This document shows, piece by piece, positions 36,945-46,656 of a DNA stretch of 64,000 nucleotides (the stretch's first letter is position 1; the number at the start of each line of letters is the position of its first letter). The position numbers and the translations under genes are program-made. Source of the DNA: Pleomorphomonas oryzae DSM 16300 (GTDB taxonomy: Bacteria > Pseudomonadota > Alphaproteobacteria > Rhizobiales > Pleomorphomonadaceae). The notes under the pieces are model-generated. The model searched no databases. It was not told where the DNA came from and saw nothing but the letters and a program-made list of their open reading frames with translations. The DNA lies in NCBI RefSeq assembly GCF_000422965.1, contig NZ_AUHB01000001.1, positions 124,001 to 188,000 of the forward strand, read 5' to 3'.

Positions 36945-37799
36945 TCAAGCGTGGGCATAGGCCCAATAGAGTTCGCGGGCCCGCCGCGTTACTGGCCCCA
37001 CCTCGAATTCGCGGGTCTCGAAGCGAAGGATCGGCGTCACCTTGCCGTAGTTGCCAGCCGCGAACATCTCATCGGCTGCCGCCAGATCTTCTGTTTTCAG
37101 CACGCATTCCCGCACATCGAATCCATCGTCGCGCAGCAACTGGATGATGCGGGAGCGCGTTATGCCGGCCAGGAACACGCCGGTGGCAACCGGCGTCTTC
37201 ACCACGCCATCCTTGGCGATGAACAGGTTGGCCGTGGCGAGTTCGCTGACGTTGCCGAGCAGGTCGAGCAAAACGGCGTTGTCGAAGCCCTTGGCCTTGG
37301 CCTCCATGATGGCGCGGCCATTGTTGGGGTAAAGACAGCCCGTCTTGGCATTGACCAGCGCCGTTTCCGGCAGCGGCCGGCGATACTGCGTGGTGGTCAC
37401 CGCATAGCCTTCGTCCATCGAGGGAATGGGCGCCTCGTAAAGGCTGAGGCAAAAGCGGGTCGATCCGGCTTCCGGCGGCACGCCCATGAAGCCCCCTTCC
37501 TCGGCCCAGTACATGGGGCGGATGTAAAGCGCAGCATCACTGGAGAATCGTTTGAACCCCTCGCGTGCCAGGGCTTCGATCTCTTCGGCCGAGTGCAGAG
37601 CCTCAAGGCCCATGGCCACCGCGCTACGATTGACGCGCTGGCAATGGAGGCCGAGGTCGGGTGCCACGCCTTCAAAATAGCGAGCGCCGTCGAATACCGA
37701 CGAGGCCATCCAAGAGGAGTGCGTCCTCACGCCCATGATCTGCACGTTGCCTTCGTGCCATTTCCCGTCCAACCACGTCCAGGTCTGAGACCACGCCAC
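36945..37799 (-). CDS. ilvE: Branched-chain amino acid aminotransferase (class IV)
   Basis: This 284-aa PLP enzyme interconverts branched-chain amino acids and their 2-oxo acids. Catalytic lysine K152 lies in LVNAKTGCLYPNN, followed by the class IV signature region (LDLLGNVSELATANLFIAKD, where EGAGENLF is more usual). I chose a GTG start at 37799 because GGAAGGA lies 9 bases upstream; a longer in-frame ATG start at 37865 is weaker. D-amino acid aminotransferase or ADC lyase are related alternatives, but the overall pattern favours a BCAT-like enzyme. Confidence 0.85.
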   Translation of the reverse strand: MAWSQTWTWLDGKWHEGNVQIMGVRTHSSWMASSVFDGARYFEGVAPDLGLHCQRVNRSAVAMGLEALHSAEEIEALAREGFKRFSSDAALYIRPMYWAEEGGFMGVPPEAGSTRFCLSLYEAPIPSMDEGYAVTTTQYRRPLPETALVNAKTGCLYPNNGRAIMEAKAKGFDNAVLLDLLGNVSELATANLFIAKDGVVKTPVATGVFLAGITRSRIIQLLRDDGFDVRECVLKTEDLAAADEMFAAGNYGKVTPILRFETREFEVGPVTRRARELYWAYAHA

Positions 37800-38005
37800 G
37801 ATACTGTCCTTCCGTTTCTCGTTGCGGCCGCTGGGCTGGCACCGCCGAACGCGGCGATACGACAACGGCCGGATGAAAACCTGCCCCTCTGCAGGCTTTT
37901 CCGCATGTCTGTTTTATCGGTTTCCAGATAACCGAATATATCCGATACCAAAGTTGCGAAAGCCGCTGGATTCACGAATCGACGGCTGTGAGTGGAGACA
38001 GCGGC

Positions 38006-38665
38006 ATGTACCATCCGATCTTTCTGTTCGATGCCTATGGCACGCTGTTCGACGTCCACTCCGCCGTTCGCCAGCACGCCGCCGAACTCGGGCCGGATGC
38101 GCAGCGTCTATCCGAACTGTGGCGCGCCAAGCAGCTCGAATATTCCTGGATCCGGTCGGCGACCGGTGCCTACAAGGATTTCTGGGCGCTGACCAAGGAC
38201 GCGCTCGACGCGGCCTTCGCCGCTTATCCGCAGGTGGACCCAAATCTTCGCGAGAAGCTGCTCGAAGCCTATCGAAGCTGCGATTGTTTTCCGGAAGTGC
38301 CCGCCGTGCTGCGCGATTTGAAGATCGCCGGCGTTCGTGTCGCCATCCTGTCGAACGGCAGTCCGTTGATGCTGAACCGGGCGATCCGGGCCGCCGGCCT
38401 CGGCGACATCATCGACGACGTGCTGTCGGTGGACACCATCGGCTGTTACAAGCCCGACCCGCGCGTCTACGAGATGGCGACGACGCATTTTCGCGTCTTC
38501 CCGAGTGCCATTTCCTTCCAATCGTCCAACCGCTGGGATGTGGCAGGCGGCTCAAAGTTCGGCTTCCGGACGGTCTGGATCAACCGCACCGGTGCGCTCG
38601 ACGAATATCCGGACATGCGACCGGCCGCCGAACTCTCCGACCTCACAGGCCTGACGAAGCTTTGA
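38006..38665 (+). CDS. Haloacid dehalogenase type II
   Basis: This 219-aa HAD-superfamily hydrolase has nucleophile D9 in IFLFDAYGTLFDV, motif II in ILSNGSP, the lysine in CYKPDPRVYE, and motif III in SSNRWDVAGGSKFGFRTVWINR, all typical of L-2-haloacid dehalogenases. The ATG at 38006 starts the family core, with GTGGAGA upstream; a GTG six codons earlier is in frame. The natural substrate may be another small 2-substituted acid. Confidence 0.9.
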   Translation: MYHPIFLFDAYGTLFDVHSAVRQHAAELGPDAQRLSELWRAKQLEYSWIRSATGAYKDFWALTKDALDAAFAAYPQVDPNLREKLLEAYRSCDCFPEVPAVLRDLKIAGVRVAILSNGSPLMLNRAIRAAGLGDIIDDVLSVDTIGCYKPDPRVYEMATTHFRVFPSAISFQSSNRWDVAGGSKFGFRTVWINRTGALDEYPDMRPAAELSDLTGLTKL

Positions 38666-38789
38666 CGGGCGATTGCCCGCCTGTTCCGGAAAACGTAACG
38701 TCATCTCACCAAGGTTCCATCCGCCGGATCCGAAAGGGTTTTTGGCAACGTCGGGCAGATATCTCGCCGCGATCTCAGGGGAGGCAGAC

Positions 38790-40787
38790 ATGACCGAGCT
38801 TCACGCGCTCGCCGCGGCAATCGGCCTGGTGCGGGTTTGGTGGGACGTCGCCGGCCGGCAACAGGAGGTGAGTGATGAGGCGCTCGGTGCCATCGCCACC
38901 GCGCTTGGCTATCCCGCCGACAGCGCGGCAGCGATTGCCCAAAGCCTTTCTCGCATCGAGGATGAACGCCAGCGGCCGCCTGCCCTTCTCGTCGCCGACG
39001 CCGGTCGTCCAATCCAAATCCCGTCCAGCCTTGCCCGCGCCGAGCTCGTCGCCGAGGATGGTGCCAGCCGTGCTCTATTGGTCGAAGGGGGCTATCTGCC
39101 GGCGATCGCCGAACCCGGTTACTATCGCCTCGCCATCGGTTCGCACGAGCTGACGCTCGCCGTTGCTCCGCCGCGCTGCCATGGGTTGGAACAGCTGCAA
39201 GACGGCCGACGCGTCTGGGGACCGTCGATCCAAATCCCATCGCTTCGGGGCCGGGTGCCGCAGCCGTTTGGCCATTTCGGCCATCTCGACGACGCGGTGA
39301 CGCGCTTCGCCGCCCGCGGTGCCGACGTGGTGATGATCAACCCCGTCCATGCCCTGTTTCCCGGCCATGGCATCGGCTTCAGCCCCTATTCGCCGTCAAG
39401 CCGGCTGTTTCTGAATGGCGCGATGGGCGATCCGGCCCTGGTCGGTTTGCCGCCGCTGCCGCCGGGAGAAGACGGCGAAACGTTGATCGACTGGGAAAGC
39501 GCCCTACCCAAGCGCCTCGCCCAGCTCCGAACGGTTTTCAAAAACCTGGCACCAGACTTCCGGTCCCGTGTTCTCAAGGACAGCCTCGCCGACGGCGATG
39601 CACTGCGTCGTCATGCCATCTTCGATGCGCTCGACGTGCGTTTCCGGGCGCGTGGCCTAGACGGTTGGCGCACGTGGCCGGCGCCCTTCCATGATCCAGA
39701 CGGCGCTGCAGTGCGCCAGTTCGCCGCCGAAAACCCCGACGAAATCGCCTTCCATCTTTTCGTCCAGTGGCTGGCCCACGAAAGTCTGGCGACCATACAA
39801 AGCCATGCCAAAGCGGCGGGCATGACCGTCGGTCTGCTGGCCGATCTTGCCGTCGGCGTCCACACGGGCGGCAGCGACAGCTGGAGCCAGCGCGACCATC
39901 TGCTGCATGGCCTGACCATCGGTGCGCCGCCCGATCCGCTCGGCCCGCTCGGGCAGAACTGGATGCTAACCACCTTCTCGCCGCGTGGCCTCTCCGAGAG
40001 CGGCTATGCGCCCTGGATTGCGACGCTCCGATCGACGCTCGGCCGTGCCGGCGGCCTCAGGATCGACCACGCTTTCGGTCTGTCGCGCCTCTGGATAATG
40101 CCGGAGGGCCGCTCCTCAAACGATGGCGCCTATCTCGTTTATCCGTTCCGCGAGCTTACCAGGCTCGCGGCACTCGAATCGCACCGCGCCAAAGCGCTGA
40201 TTGTCGCCGAGGACCTCGGCACCAAGCCGGGCGGCTTTGCCGAGGCGATCGACGCCGAGGGCATGCTGGGCATGCGGGTGTTGTGGTTCGAACGGGCGGT
40301 CGACCACGGGTTTATCGGTCCGCAGGATTATCCGTCCGAAAGCGTCGCCATGACCGGCACGCATGATACGGCCACCGTTGCCGGCTGGTGGACCGGGCAC
40401 GATCTCGACTGGGCCGACAAACTCGGCCGTCTTCCGCTCGACTCAAACCGCGAGCGGGAGGACGAGCGGCGAGCCTGGGACCGCGGTCTCCTGTGGGCGA
40501 CCTTTGGCGGCAGCGAGCCGCGACCGGCGCCCGATGATCCGGCTCCGGCCGTCGAGGCGGCGCTTCGCCACATCGGACGGGCGGGTTCGCGCCTTGCCAT
40601 CGCACCGCTCGAAGACCTTTTGGCGCTCGAAGAGCAACCAAACCTGCCGGGAACGATCACCGAGCATCCCAACTGGCGCCGTCGTATGACGGCTCCCCTC
40701 GAGGATCTGCTCGCGACGCCCGATACGACGCATCGCATCGAAACGCTGGCGGCGGCGCGCAAGGAGCCTCCGGCAGAAAAGTGGTAA
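38790..40787 (+). CDS. malQ: 4-alpha-glucanotransferase (amylomaltase)
   Basis: This 665-aa GH77 enzyme transfers maltodextrin segments between glucans and so takes part in glycogen/maltodextrin turnover. The nucleophile region is GLRIDHAFGLSRLW (D426), the acid/base is in LIVAEDLGTKPGG, and TGTHDTATVAGWWTG supplies the third acidic residue. The N-terminal 80 residues form the bacterial MalQ extension. AGGGGAGG precedes the ATG; a longer in-frame start 39 codons upstream is less likely. No glg genes are adjacent. Confidence 0.93.
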   Translation: MTELHALAAAIGLVRVWWDVAGRQQEVSDEALGAIATALGYPADSAAAIAQSLSRIEDERQRPPALLVADAGRPIQIPSSLARAELVAEDGASRALLVEGGYLPAIAEPGYYRLAIGSHELTLAVAPPRCHGLEQLQDGRRVWGPSIQIPSLRGRVPQPFGHFGHLDDAVTRFAARGADVVMINPVHALFPGHGIGFSPYSPSSRLFLNGAMGDPALVGLPPLPPGEDGETLIDWESALPKRLAQLRTVFKNLAPDFRSRVLKDSLADGDALRRHAIFDALDVRFRARGLDGWRTWPAPFHDPDGAAVRQFAAENPDEIAFHLFVQWLAHESLATIQSHAKAAGMTVGLLADLAVGVHTGGSDSWSQRDHLLHGLTIGAPPDPLGPLGQNWMLTTFSPRGLSESGYAPWIATLRSTLGRAGGLRIDHAFGLSRLWIMPEGRSSNDGAYLVYPFRELTRLAALESHRAKALIVAEDLGTKPGGFAEAIDAEGMLGMRVLWFERAVDHGFIGPQDYPSESVAMTGTHDTATVAGWWTGHDLDWADKLGRLPLDSNREREDERRAWDRGLLWATFGGSEPRPAPDDPAPAVEAALRHIGRAGSRLAIAPLEDLLALEEQPNLPGTITEHPNWRRRMTAPLEDLLATPDTTHRIETLAAARKEPPAEKW

Positions 40788-40814
40788 GACGGATATCGTT
40801 CAATATCCGTCTTT
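40787..40814. terminator. Bidirectional terminator between malQ and HerA-like gene
   Basis: Perfect 10-bp stem AGACGGATAT / ATATCCGTCT with a 6-base loop, lying exactly between two convergent genes. Confidence 0.7.
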
Positions 40815-40823
40815 CGAATGTCC

Positions 40824-42464
40824 CTACTTCAGCAGGCTGCCGAGCACGCCACGCACAAGCGCCCGGCCGATTTGCGAGCCAACCTGGCTGGAAACCGAGC
40901 GAACTACCGATTTGATGGCGGCTTCCGCGACGGTCTGCCGACCGCCATAGCCATAGCCGCCGCTCCGGTTCGCCCGTTCCTCACGATCTTCGCGACGGCG
41001 ACGCTCGTCAGCGCTCTCGTATTCATCAAGGCGCGGCCGCCGGGCCGGATCTTCATAACGGGGTTCAGGTGCCGGTGCGCTTTCCCGACTGCGGCTCCAG
41101 CCAAAGTCGGGCACGCTGAAACCGGGGCTTTGGCGCGTCGTACGGGGTGTTTCGACTGGTTCGTGCGCTTGCTGCACGCCGTTTGCGCGTGCCTTTAGCA
41201 CCTCGAAGGCGGATTCGCGGTCAACGGCCTCGTCATAATAGCCGGCCAGCGGGCTTGCCGCGATCAGCGCCGCGCGCTCCTCGTCCTTCAGCGGCCCAAG
41301 CCGCGACGACGGTGGCCGGATCAGCGTCCGCTCGACGATCGATGGCACGGCCTTGCCTTCCAGCATGGAAACCAAAGCTTCCCCCTGGCCGAGTTCGCTG
41401 ATCGCCGCGAAGGTATCGAAGGCGGGATTGGGCCGGAAGGTTTCGGCGGCCACCTTCACAGCCTTCTGCTCGCGCGGCGTATAGGCGCGCAGCGCGTGCT
41501 GCACGCGATTGCCGAGCTGGGCAAGAACGCTTTCCGGAATGTCCAGCGGGTTCTGCGTGACGAAGTAGATGCCGACGCCCTTGGAGCGGATCAGCTTGAC
41601 CACCTGCTCCACCTTATCGACCAGCGCTTTGGGCGCCTCGTCGAACAGCAGGTGCGCCTCGTCGAAGAAGAAGACCAGCTTGGGTTTGTCGAGATCGCCG
41701 ACTTCAGGCAAATCCTCGAACAGCTCCGAAAGCAGCCACAACAGGAAGGTGGCGTAGAGGCGCGGCGTCTGCATCAACTTGTCGGCTGCCAGGACATTGA
41801 CGGCGCCACGACCGTCACCGGTCACCTTCATCAGGTCGGAGATCTGCAAGCCCGGCTCGCCGAAGAAGTGCTCGGCGCCTTGCTGCTCCAGCACCAAGAG
41901 CTGCCGCTGGATGGCCCCCACCGTCGCCTTGGCGACGTTGCCGTAGTTGGCGGTTACCGCGTCGGCATTCTCGGAGACATAGCTGAGGAGCGAGCGTAGA
42001 TCCTTGAAGTCGAGGAGCAGCAAGCCCTCGTCGTCGGCCACTTTGAAGACGATGTTGAGCACACCTTCCTGCGTCTCGTTGAGTTCCAGGAGGCGAGAGA
42101 GCAGAAGCGGTCCCATTTCGGACACCGTCGTCCGTACCGGATGCCCCTTTTCACCGAACAGATCCCAGAAGACGGCCGGAGCCGCCCTGAGCTGGTACTC
42201 TTCGGAAAAGCCGATGGTGCGAGCCCGCTCTTCAAGGAAATCCTTGGCCTCGCCCGGGGCTCCGATCCCAGAAAGATCGCCCTTCACGTCGGCGCAGAAA
42301 ACCGGCACGCCGGCATCCGACAGCCCTTCGGCCAGCACCTGTAGCGTAACCGTCTTGCCGGTACCGGTAGCACCCGTGATGAGACCATGCCTGTTGGCAA
42401 GTTTCAGCGTCAGGTATTCCGGCTTCGTGCTCGACCCGATGTAAACCTTGCCTTCTTCCAACAT
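40824..42464 (-). CDS. HerA-like P-loop ATPase (DUF853 family)
   Basis: This 546-aa cytoplasmic ATPase has Walker [20 protein letters not shown] (about residue 30), Walker [14 protein letters not shown], and an arginine-finger/sensor region around [20 protein letters not shown]. Residues of about 430-500 form a low-complexity, Arg/Glu-rich stretch; the last 35 residues ([20 protein letters not shown] to [13 protein letters not shown]) are again conserved-looking. The start at [10 protein letters not shown] has GGAAGGA 8 bases upstream. It may pump DNA like HerA, but no NurA gene is nearby, so the role is open. Confidence 0.88.
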   Translation of the reverse strand: MLEEGKVYIGSSTKPEYLTLKLANRHGLITGATGTGKTVTLQVLAEGLSDAGVPVFCADVKGDLSGIGAPGEAKDFLEERARTIGFSEEYQLRAAPAVFWDLFGEKGHPVRTTVSEMGPLLLSRLLELNETQEGVLNIVFKVADDEGLLLLDFKDLRSLLSYVSENADAVTANYGNVAKATVGAIQRQLLVLEQQGAEHFFGEPGLQISDLMKVTGDGRGAVNVLAADKLMQTPRLYATFLLWLLSELFEDLPEVGDLDKPKLVFFFDEAHLLFDEAPKALVDKVEQVVKLIRSKGVGIYFVTQNPLDIPESVLAQLGNRVQHALRAYTPREQKAVKVAAETFRPNPAFDTFAAISELGQGEALVSMLEGKAVPSIVERTLIRPPSSRLGPLKDEERAALIAASPLAGYYDEAVDRESAFEVLKARANGVQQAHEPVETPRTTRQSPGFSVPDFGWSRSRESAPAPEPRYEDPARRPRLDEYESADERRRREDREERANRSGGYGYGGRQTVAEAAIKSVVRSVSSQVGSQIGRALVRGVLGSLLK

Positions 42465-42578
42465 GTGCAAATCCTTCCCGGTGGGCTCGGCGAACCTCAA
42501 CCTGTTCTACCCCGGTCAATGGCTGTGTCTCAACGCCATCTATGGGCGGAGGAGACTTTTCATTGACTAAAGAGAAGA

Positions 42579-42606
42579 AAGGCCCGCTGGCGAGCCAACG
42601 GGCCTT
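42579..42606 (-). terminator. Terminator of the luxR-type gene
   Basis: AAGGCCCGCTGG pairs with CCAACGGGCCTT (one G-U) around a CGAG loop. On the minus strand it is followed by a T-rich run (TTTCTTCTCTTT). Confidence 0.8.
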
Positions 42607-42631
42607 GCAAAATCAAAATCGCCAAACACCG

Positions 42632-43342
42632 TCAGCCGGCAAGCGAGATTTGTCCGTAGCGTAATGCCTCGACAACCGCCTGCGTTTTGTTGCCGGCGTC
42701 GAGCTTCTCGCCGGCGTTCTGAAGGTGAGCATGCACCGTTCGCTGCGAGATGTTGAGATTCTCGGCAATATCTTGCGCCGTCATGCCGAGCGCCGTCAGT
42801 TCGAGGACTCGTCTTTCGCGAGCCGACAAGTCGCCGGGGCGGGAATCCACCAAGTAGCCAAGCGCCCTCAGGCGCCGGAACGCTTGGTTGCAAAGGAAGT
42901 CGAAGGCGACGAGATCGAGCTCGGTCAGCGACAGAGCCTCCCCAAGGCCGATAACAGCCGCCTGGTAGGGCGTGATGGAGGTAATCGGCACCGCCACGAT
43001 ACGTGCCGAAGCCTCTGGGCCGGCGGCGGCAACCAGATCGGAATGCCCTGAAATGCTGACCCCGTCGATCAGACAGGGTCGGTGAGCGACGCGGCAACGC
43101 TCCAAAACCGGGTCGCCCTTGCTGATCGTGATGAGCTGCCCGCGTTCGGATCGGATGTCAGGCCAGCGGATATGGAGAACCAAGGGTTCGACGGGCCGTC
43201 CCGGCATCGGCAAGCCGGAGATGAGCACATGACTGGCGCCATGTCCCATGAGACGGCGCTCGATAACCTCAAAAATCTTGTTTGCACTGGAATATGTGCG
43301 AAGACCGACTGCGTCAGCGAGGATATCGTCCGGCGTGTTCAT
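42632..43342 (-). CDS. LuxR-family regulator with autoinducer-binding-type domain (solo)
   Basis: This 236-aa protein has the length and two-domain plan of quorum-sensing LuxR regulators. The N-terminal ligand domain spans about residues 15-160 and keeps the DPV element (SKGDPVLERC) and a central PITSITPYQAAVIGLGE segment. A C-terminal LuxR helix-turn-helix covers about 168-230 (LSARERRVLELTALGMTAQDIAENLNISQRTVHAHL). No luxI-type synthase is in the window, so it is a solo or responds to a distant synthase. An imperfect inverted repeat lies upstream. Confidence 0.87.
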   Translation of the reverse strand: MNTPDDILADAVGLRTYSSANKIFEVIERRLMGHGASHVLISGLPMPGRPVEPLVLHIRWPDIRSERGQLITISKGDPVLERCRVAHRPCLIDGVSISGHSDLVAAAGPEASARIVAVPITSITPYQAAVIGLGEALSLTELDLVAFDFLCNQAFRRLRALGYLVDSRPGDLSARERRVLELTALGMTAQDIAENLNISQRTVHAHLQNAGEKLDAGNKTQAVVEALRYGQISLAG

Positions 43343-44058
43343 GATTTCGACCCTGCCTCCAGCCCACCCGAAAGGTCGTCAGTTCGGGAATGTGTTTGCA
43401 TGCTAAAGCTGCTTTTCGCATGAAAAACGCACAACCAACCGAATAGGTTCCTTCTAGAGCACATTCGGAGCCAGATAAAGGCTTTGGTGGCCGAAGCGGA
43501 CAATATCCAACGAATTGATATGCCCTTCGTTTTCAAAAACTCCATTCACCGCCCATTTATCCTATTTATGCTTCTGCATAAACTTTGTTCTTTGGCTGGA
43601 TGAGGCGCAATTAAGACAGTTTTTCCGGAATCTTTTCGAGTATCAACTTGCGAATTGAAATTTATCAGTAGAGTATATGAGAAAAATTATATGTATTTAG
43701 CTGGAAACAAACTTGAGAATTGGCATGTAGGCCTCTTTCGATTGTCCGGCTGAAATTCTTCCATCTTGGTCTGACAGCAGCCACCGCCCCTGATTACAAT
43801 TTAGAGTTCTACCACTCTGAATTTCATTGCCTGACAGTCTGGTAAAACATGCCGGGCCAAAAATTTTGACAATGGTTCGGGCCTGCCATGCCGCGCCAAT
43901 TGCATGTATCGACCTTTCGCTATGTATTATACATGAGTAACAACATGAACTTTGCATCGAGCTACGTGACCCGCTTTCACACACCCGCAGCCGCTTCCTT
44001 TGGGCTCGTCGCATCGACCGGGATTGGATTATAAGGGGCACCTTATCTGGAGACCCCA
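43343..44058. other. AT-rich intergenic region between divergent luxR-type and M20 genes
   Basis: These 716 bases are markedly AT-rich (about 35% GC around 43681-43740) in a GC-rich surrounding. No frame has a ribosome site and family resemblance. The stretch may be a recently acquired or regulatory spacer, of the sort bound by MucR-like silencers. Confidence 0.5.
43397..43424. promoter_or_regulatory. Possible operator of the LuxR-type gene
   Basis: TGCATGCTAAAGC (43397-43409) and GCTTTTCGCATGAA (43411-43424) form an imperfect inverted repeat 55-82 bp upstream of the luxR-type start. It does not match the classical lux box, so the assignment is tentative. Confidence 0.3.
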
Positions 44059-45444
44059 ATGTCCGTTCATGCTGTTCTTTCCCGCGTCGACGCCGACTTT
44101 CCCAAGAGCCTCGATCGACTGTTCGACTTCCTGCGCATTCCCTCGATCTCGGCCGACCCGGCTTACAAGGATGAGTGCGGCCGGGCCGCGGCCTGGCTGG
44201 CTGGCGAACTGAGCGCGCTGGGTTTTGACGCCTCGGTGCGGCCGACACCGAAACATCCCATGGTGGTCGGCCACTATACGAAGGCCGGCCCGGACAAGCC
44301 CCACGTGCTGTTCTACGCCCATTACGACGTCCAGCCCGTCGACCCGCTGGATCTCTGGGACTCTCCGCCCTTCGAGCCGGTGGTGAAGAAACTGGCCGAC
44401 GGCAGCGAGCGCATCCTTGCTCGTGGCGCGCAGGACGACAAAGGCCAGTTGATGACCTTTCTCGAGGCATGCCGGGCTTTGATCGCCGAGACGGGCAAGC
44501 TGCCGGTCAACGTCACGTTCTTCTCCGAAGGCGAAGAGGAATCCGGATCGCCCTCGATGATCCCTTTCCTCGAAGCCAACCGCGAAGAACTGTCCGTCGA
44601 CGTGGCACTCGTCTGCGACACCGAAATGTGGGATCGCAAGACCCCGGCCGTGACCACCATGTTGCGCGGCCTCGTCGGTGAGGAGATCTCGCTGCGCTGC
44701 GCCAGTCATGATCTTCATTCCGGCGCCTTTGGCGGCGCGGCGCTCAATCCACTGCACGTGCTGACGAAGATTCTCGGCGACCTGCACGACGATCGGGGAC
44801 GCGTCACCGTTCCCGGTTTCTACGATGGTGTTGCTGATATTTCACCTGAGCTCCGGGCCAACTGGGACAATTTGGGCTTTGATTCCGCAGCCTTCCTGAG
44901 TGGTGCCGGGCTGACGACGGCGGCCGGCGAGGTCGATCGAACGGTGCTCGAAAAGATCTGGTCGCGGCCCACTTGCGAGATCAACGGCCTCGCTGGCGGT
45001 TATGCCGGCCCCGGCTTCAAGACGGTGCTGCCAGCCAGTGCCGAAGCCAAAGTGTCGTTCCGCCTCGTCGCCGGCCAGGACCCGCAGAAGATTCGGACTG
45101 CCTTTCGTCAGTATGTGACGGATCGGCTGCCGCCGGACGCCAAGGTGGAGTTCCGTGAGCATGGTGGCAGCCCAGCCGTCCATCTCGCCATCGACGGCGA
45201 AGCGATGGGCAAGGCGCGAGCCGCGCTTCAGGCGGAATGGGGCAAGGCGCCGGCCTTGGTCGGCTCAGGCGGCTCCATTCCGGTGGTTGGCCATTTCAAG
45301 TCCATCCTCGGCATGGACAGCCTGATGATCGGCTTTGGGCTTGACGACGACCGCATCCATTCGCCGAACGAGAAATATGAAGTGTCGAGCTACCACGGCG
45401 GCATCCGCTCCTGGGTCCGCATCCTCGACGCCCTTTCCAACTGA
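44059..45444 (+). CDS. M20 family metallo-dipeptidase
   Basis: This 461-aa cytoplasmic zinc peptidase is of the CNDP/DapE-like type. Metal-binding motifs are YAHYDVQP (H88, with D90), RGAQDDKGQ (D126) and SEGEEESGSPS; a dimerisation (lid) domain occupies about residues 190-360, and the final YHGGIRSW holds the last ligand region. It probably hydrolyses dipeptides or similar amides. It appears monocistronic, with a hairpin behind it. Confidence 0.92.
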   Translation: MSVHAVLSRVDADFPKSLDRLFDFLRIPSISADPAYKDECGRAAAWLAGELSALGFDASVRPTPKHPMVVGHYTKAGPDKPHVLFYAHYDVQPVDPLDLWDSPPFEPVVKKLADGSERILARGAQDDKGQLMTFLEACRALIAETGKLPVNVTFFSEGEEESGSPSMIPFLEANREELSVDVALVCDTEMWDRKTPAVTTMLRGLVGEEISLRCASHDLHSGAFGGAALNPLHVLTKILGDLHDDRGRVTVPGFYDGVADISPELRANWDNLGFDSAAFLSGAGLTTAAGEVDRTVLEKIWSRPTCEINGLAGGYAGPGFKTVLPASAEAKVSFRLVAGQDPQKIRTAFRQYVTDRLPPDAKVEFREHGGSPAVHLAIDGEAMGKARAALQAEWGKAPALVGSGGSIPVVGHFKSILGMDSLMIGFGLDDDRIHSPNEKYEVSSYHGGIRSWVRILDALSN

Positions 45445-45453
45445 AACCAGAAA

Positions 45454-45489
45454 GCGGCGCCGGCGGAGTTAAGCCGGCGTCGCCGTTTT
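45454..45489 (+). terminator. Terminator of the M20 peptidase gene
   Basis: CGGCGCCGGC pairs with GCCGGCGTCGCCG (a small bulge on the right arm) and is followed by TTTT. Confidence 0.65.
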
Positions 45490-45586
45490 CACCGGATGAG
45501 TGTTTGAACCAGCCTATTGCGCATTGACGATGGAATTGCATAGCCTTATTGAGTGAAAGAAATCATTTGTAAGGCTGGACCCCTCA

Positions 45587-46609
45587 ATGAAGATCACCCT
45601 GCGGACTGTTGCTGAGGCGGCTGGCGTCAGCGTAGCGACAGTGGATCGCGTGCTGAACAGGCGCGACGGCGTGCGTTCGGTGACCATTGAAAAGGTCGAA
45701 AGTGCCATCCGTCAGCTTGGATACGCGCCATCGAGCCTCGCCGGCCGCGTCCAACCCGGCACCAGCCGCTTCGCATTCGTTCTACCGCGCGGCCATAATC
45801 CGTTCTTCGAAGCGCTTGAAACATCGATCCAGCGCTTGGGCGACTGGCTGCCCTATAAGGGCGCCAGTTTCGATATCCGCCACGTTGATGTGTTCGACGG
45901 TGAGGTGCTCGCGGAAGCGCTGAGGGAAATACGGCAAGAAGATTATGCGGGCGTCGCCGTTGCCGCGCTTGACCATCCCGCCGTGCGCGAAGCGATCAAC
46001 GCACTGAAGACCGACGGCGTTGCCGTGGTGACGTTGGTGTCGGACGTTCCGAGTTCCCGCCGCGATCGCTTCATCGGTATCGACAACACCGCTGCCGGCC
46101 GCACCGCCGGCTCGCTGATCGGCCGCTTCCTGCCGAACCAGACCGGCAAGGTAGCCTTGGTGGCCGGCTCGCTGGCGCTGCGCGATCACGCCGAGCGTCG
46201 CTTCGGTTTCGAACAGGTGATCGCCCAGGACTTTCCCGCCGTCCACGTCATCGCGCTCCGCGAAGGACGCGACGACCCGGCCCGCGTTCACAAGCTGGTC
46301 GAGGATCTGCTGCGCCAGCACACCGATCTTGCCGGCATCTATAACGCCGGCGCCGGCAATGCAGGCGTCATCTCGGCCCTGGAAGCGAGCGGCCGGGCAC
46401 GCGAGATCGTCTACATCGCCCATGAGCTCATCGAGGAGAACCGCGAAGCGCTGGTGAGAGGGACCATCGACGCGGTGATCAATCAAGATCCCGGTCATGA
46501 AGTGCGCTCAGCAGCCCGCGTGCTGATGTCGCTGACATCGGACTGGCAGATCATCGACGATCAGGAGCGGATCCGCATCGACATCTTTCTGCGCGACAAT
46601 CTGCTGTAG
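45587..46609 (+). CDS. LacI-family regulator of the xylose genes
   Basis: This 340-aa repressor-type protein has an N-terminal LacI helix-turn-helix (TLRTVAEAAGVSVATVDRVL, residues 4-23) and a periplasmic-binding-protein-like sensor domain from residue 60 (FAFVLPRGHNPFFEAL, FIGIDNTAAGRTAGSLIGRF). It starts the operon, 47 bp before xylB and in the same direction. It probably senses xylose or a related sugar and controls its own operon; its operator should lie in 45490-45586. Confidence 0.88.
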   Translation: MKITLRTVAEAAGVSVATVDRVLNRRDGVRSVTIEKVESAIRQLGYAPSSLAGRVQPGTSRFAFVLPRGHNPFFEALETSIQRLGDWLPYKGASFDIRHVDVFDGEVLAEALREIRQEDYAGVAVAALDHPAVREAINALKTDGVAVVTLVSDVPSSRRDRFIGIDNTAAGRTAGSLIGRFLPNQTGKVALVAGSLALRDHAERRFGFEQVIAQDFPAVHVIALREGRDDPARVHKLVEDLLRQHTDLAGIYNAGAGNAGVISALEASGRAREIVYIAHELIEENREALVRGTIDAVINQDPGHEVRSAARVLMSLTSDWQIIDDQERIRIDIFLRDNLL

Positions 46610-46656
46610 CCCTGGGCCTGGAAAAAGCCAGATCTTAAGTACACTGGGAGGAGACC

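Noticed and set aside
43454-43475. Second copy of the RIME-like element (CTAGAGCA)
   Set aside because: Only the first eight bases resemble the element; no palindrome arms or closing CTCTAG follow.
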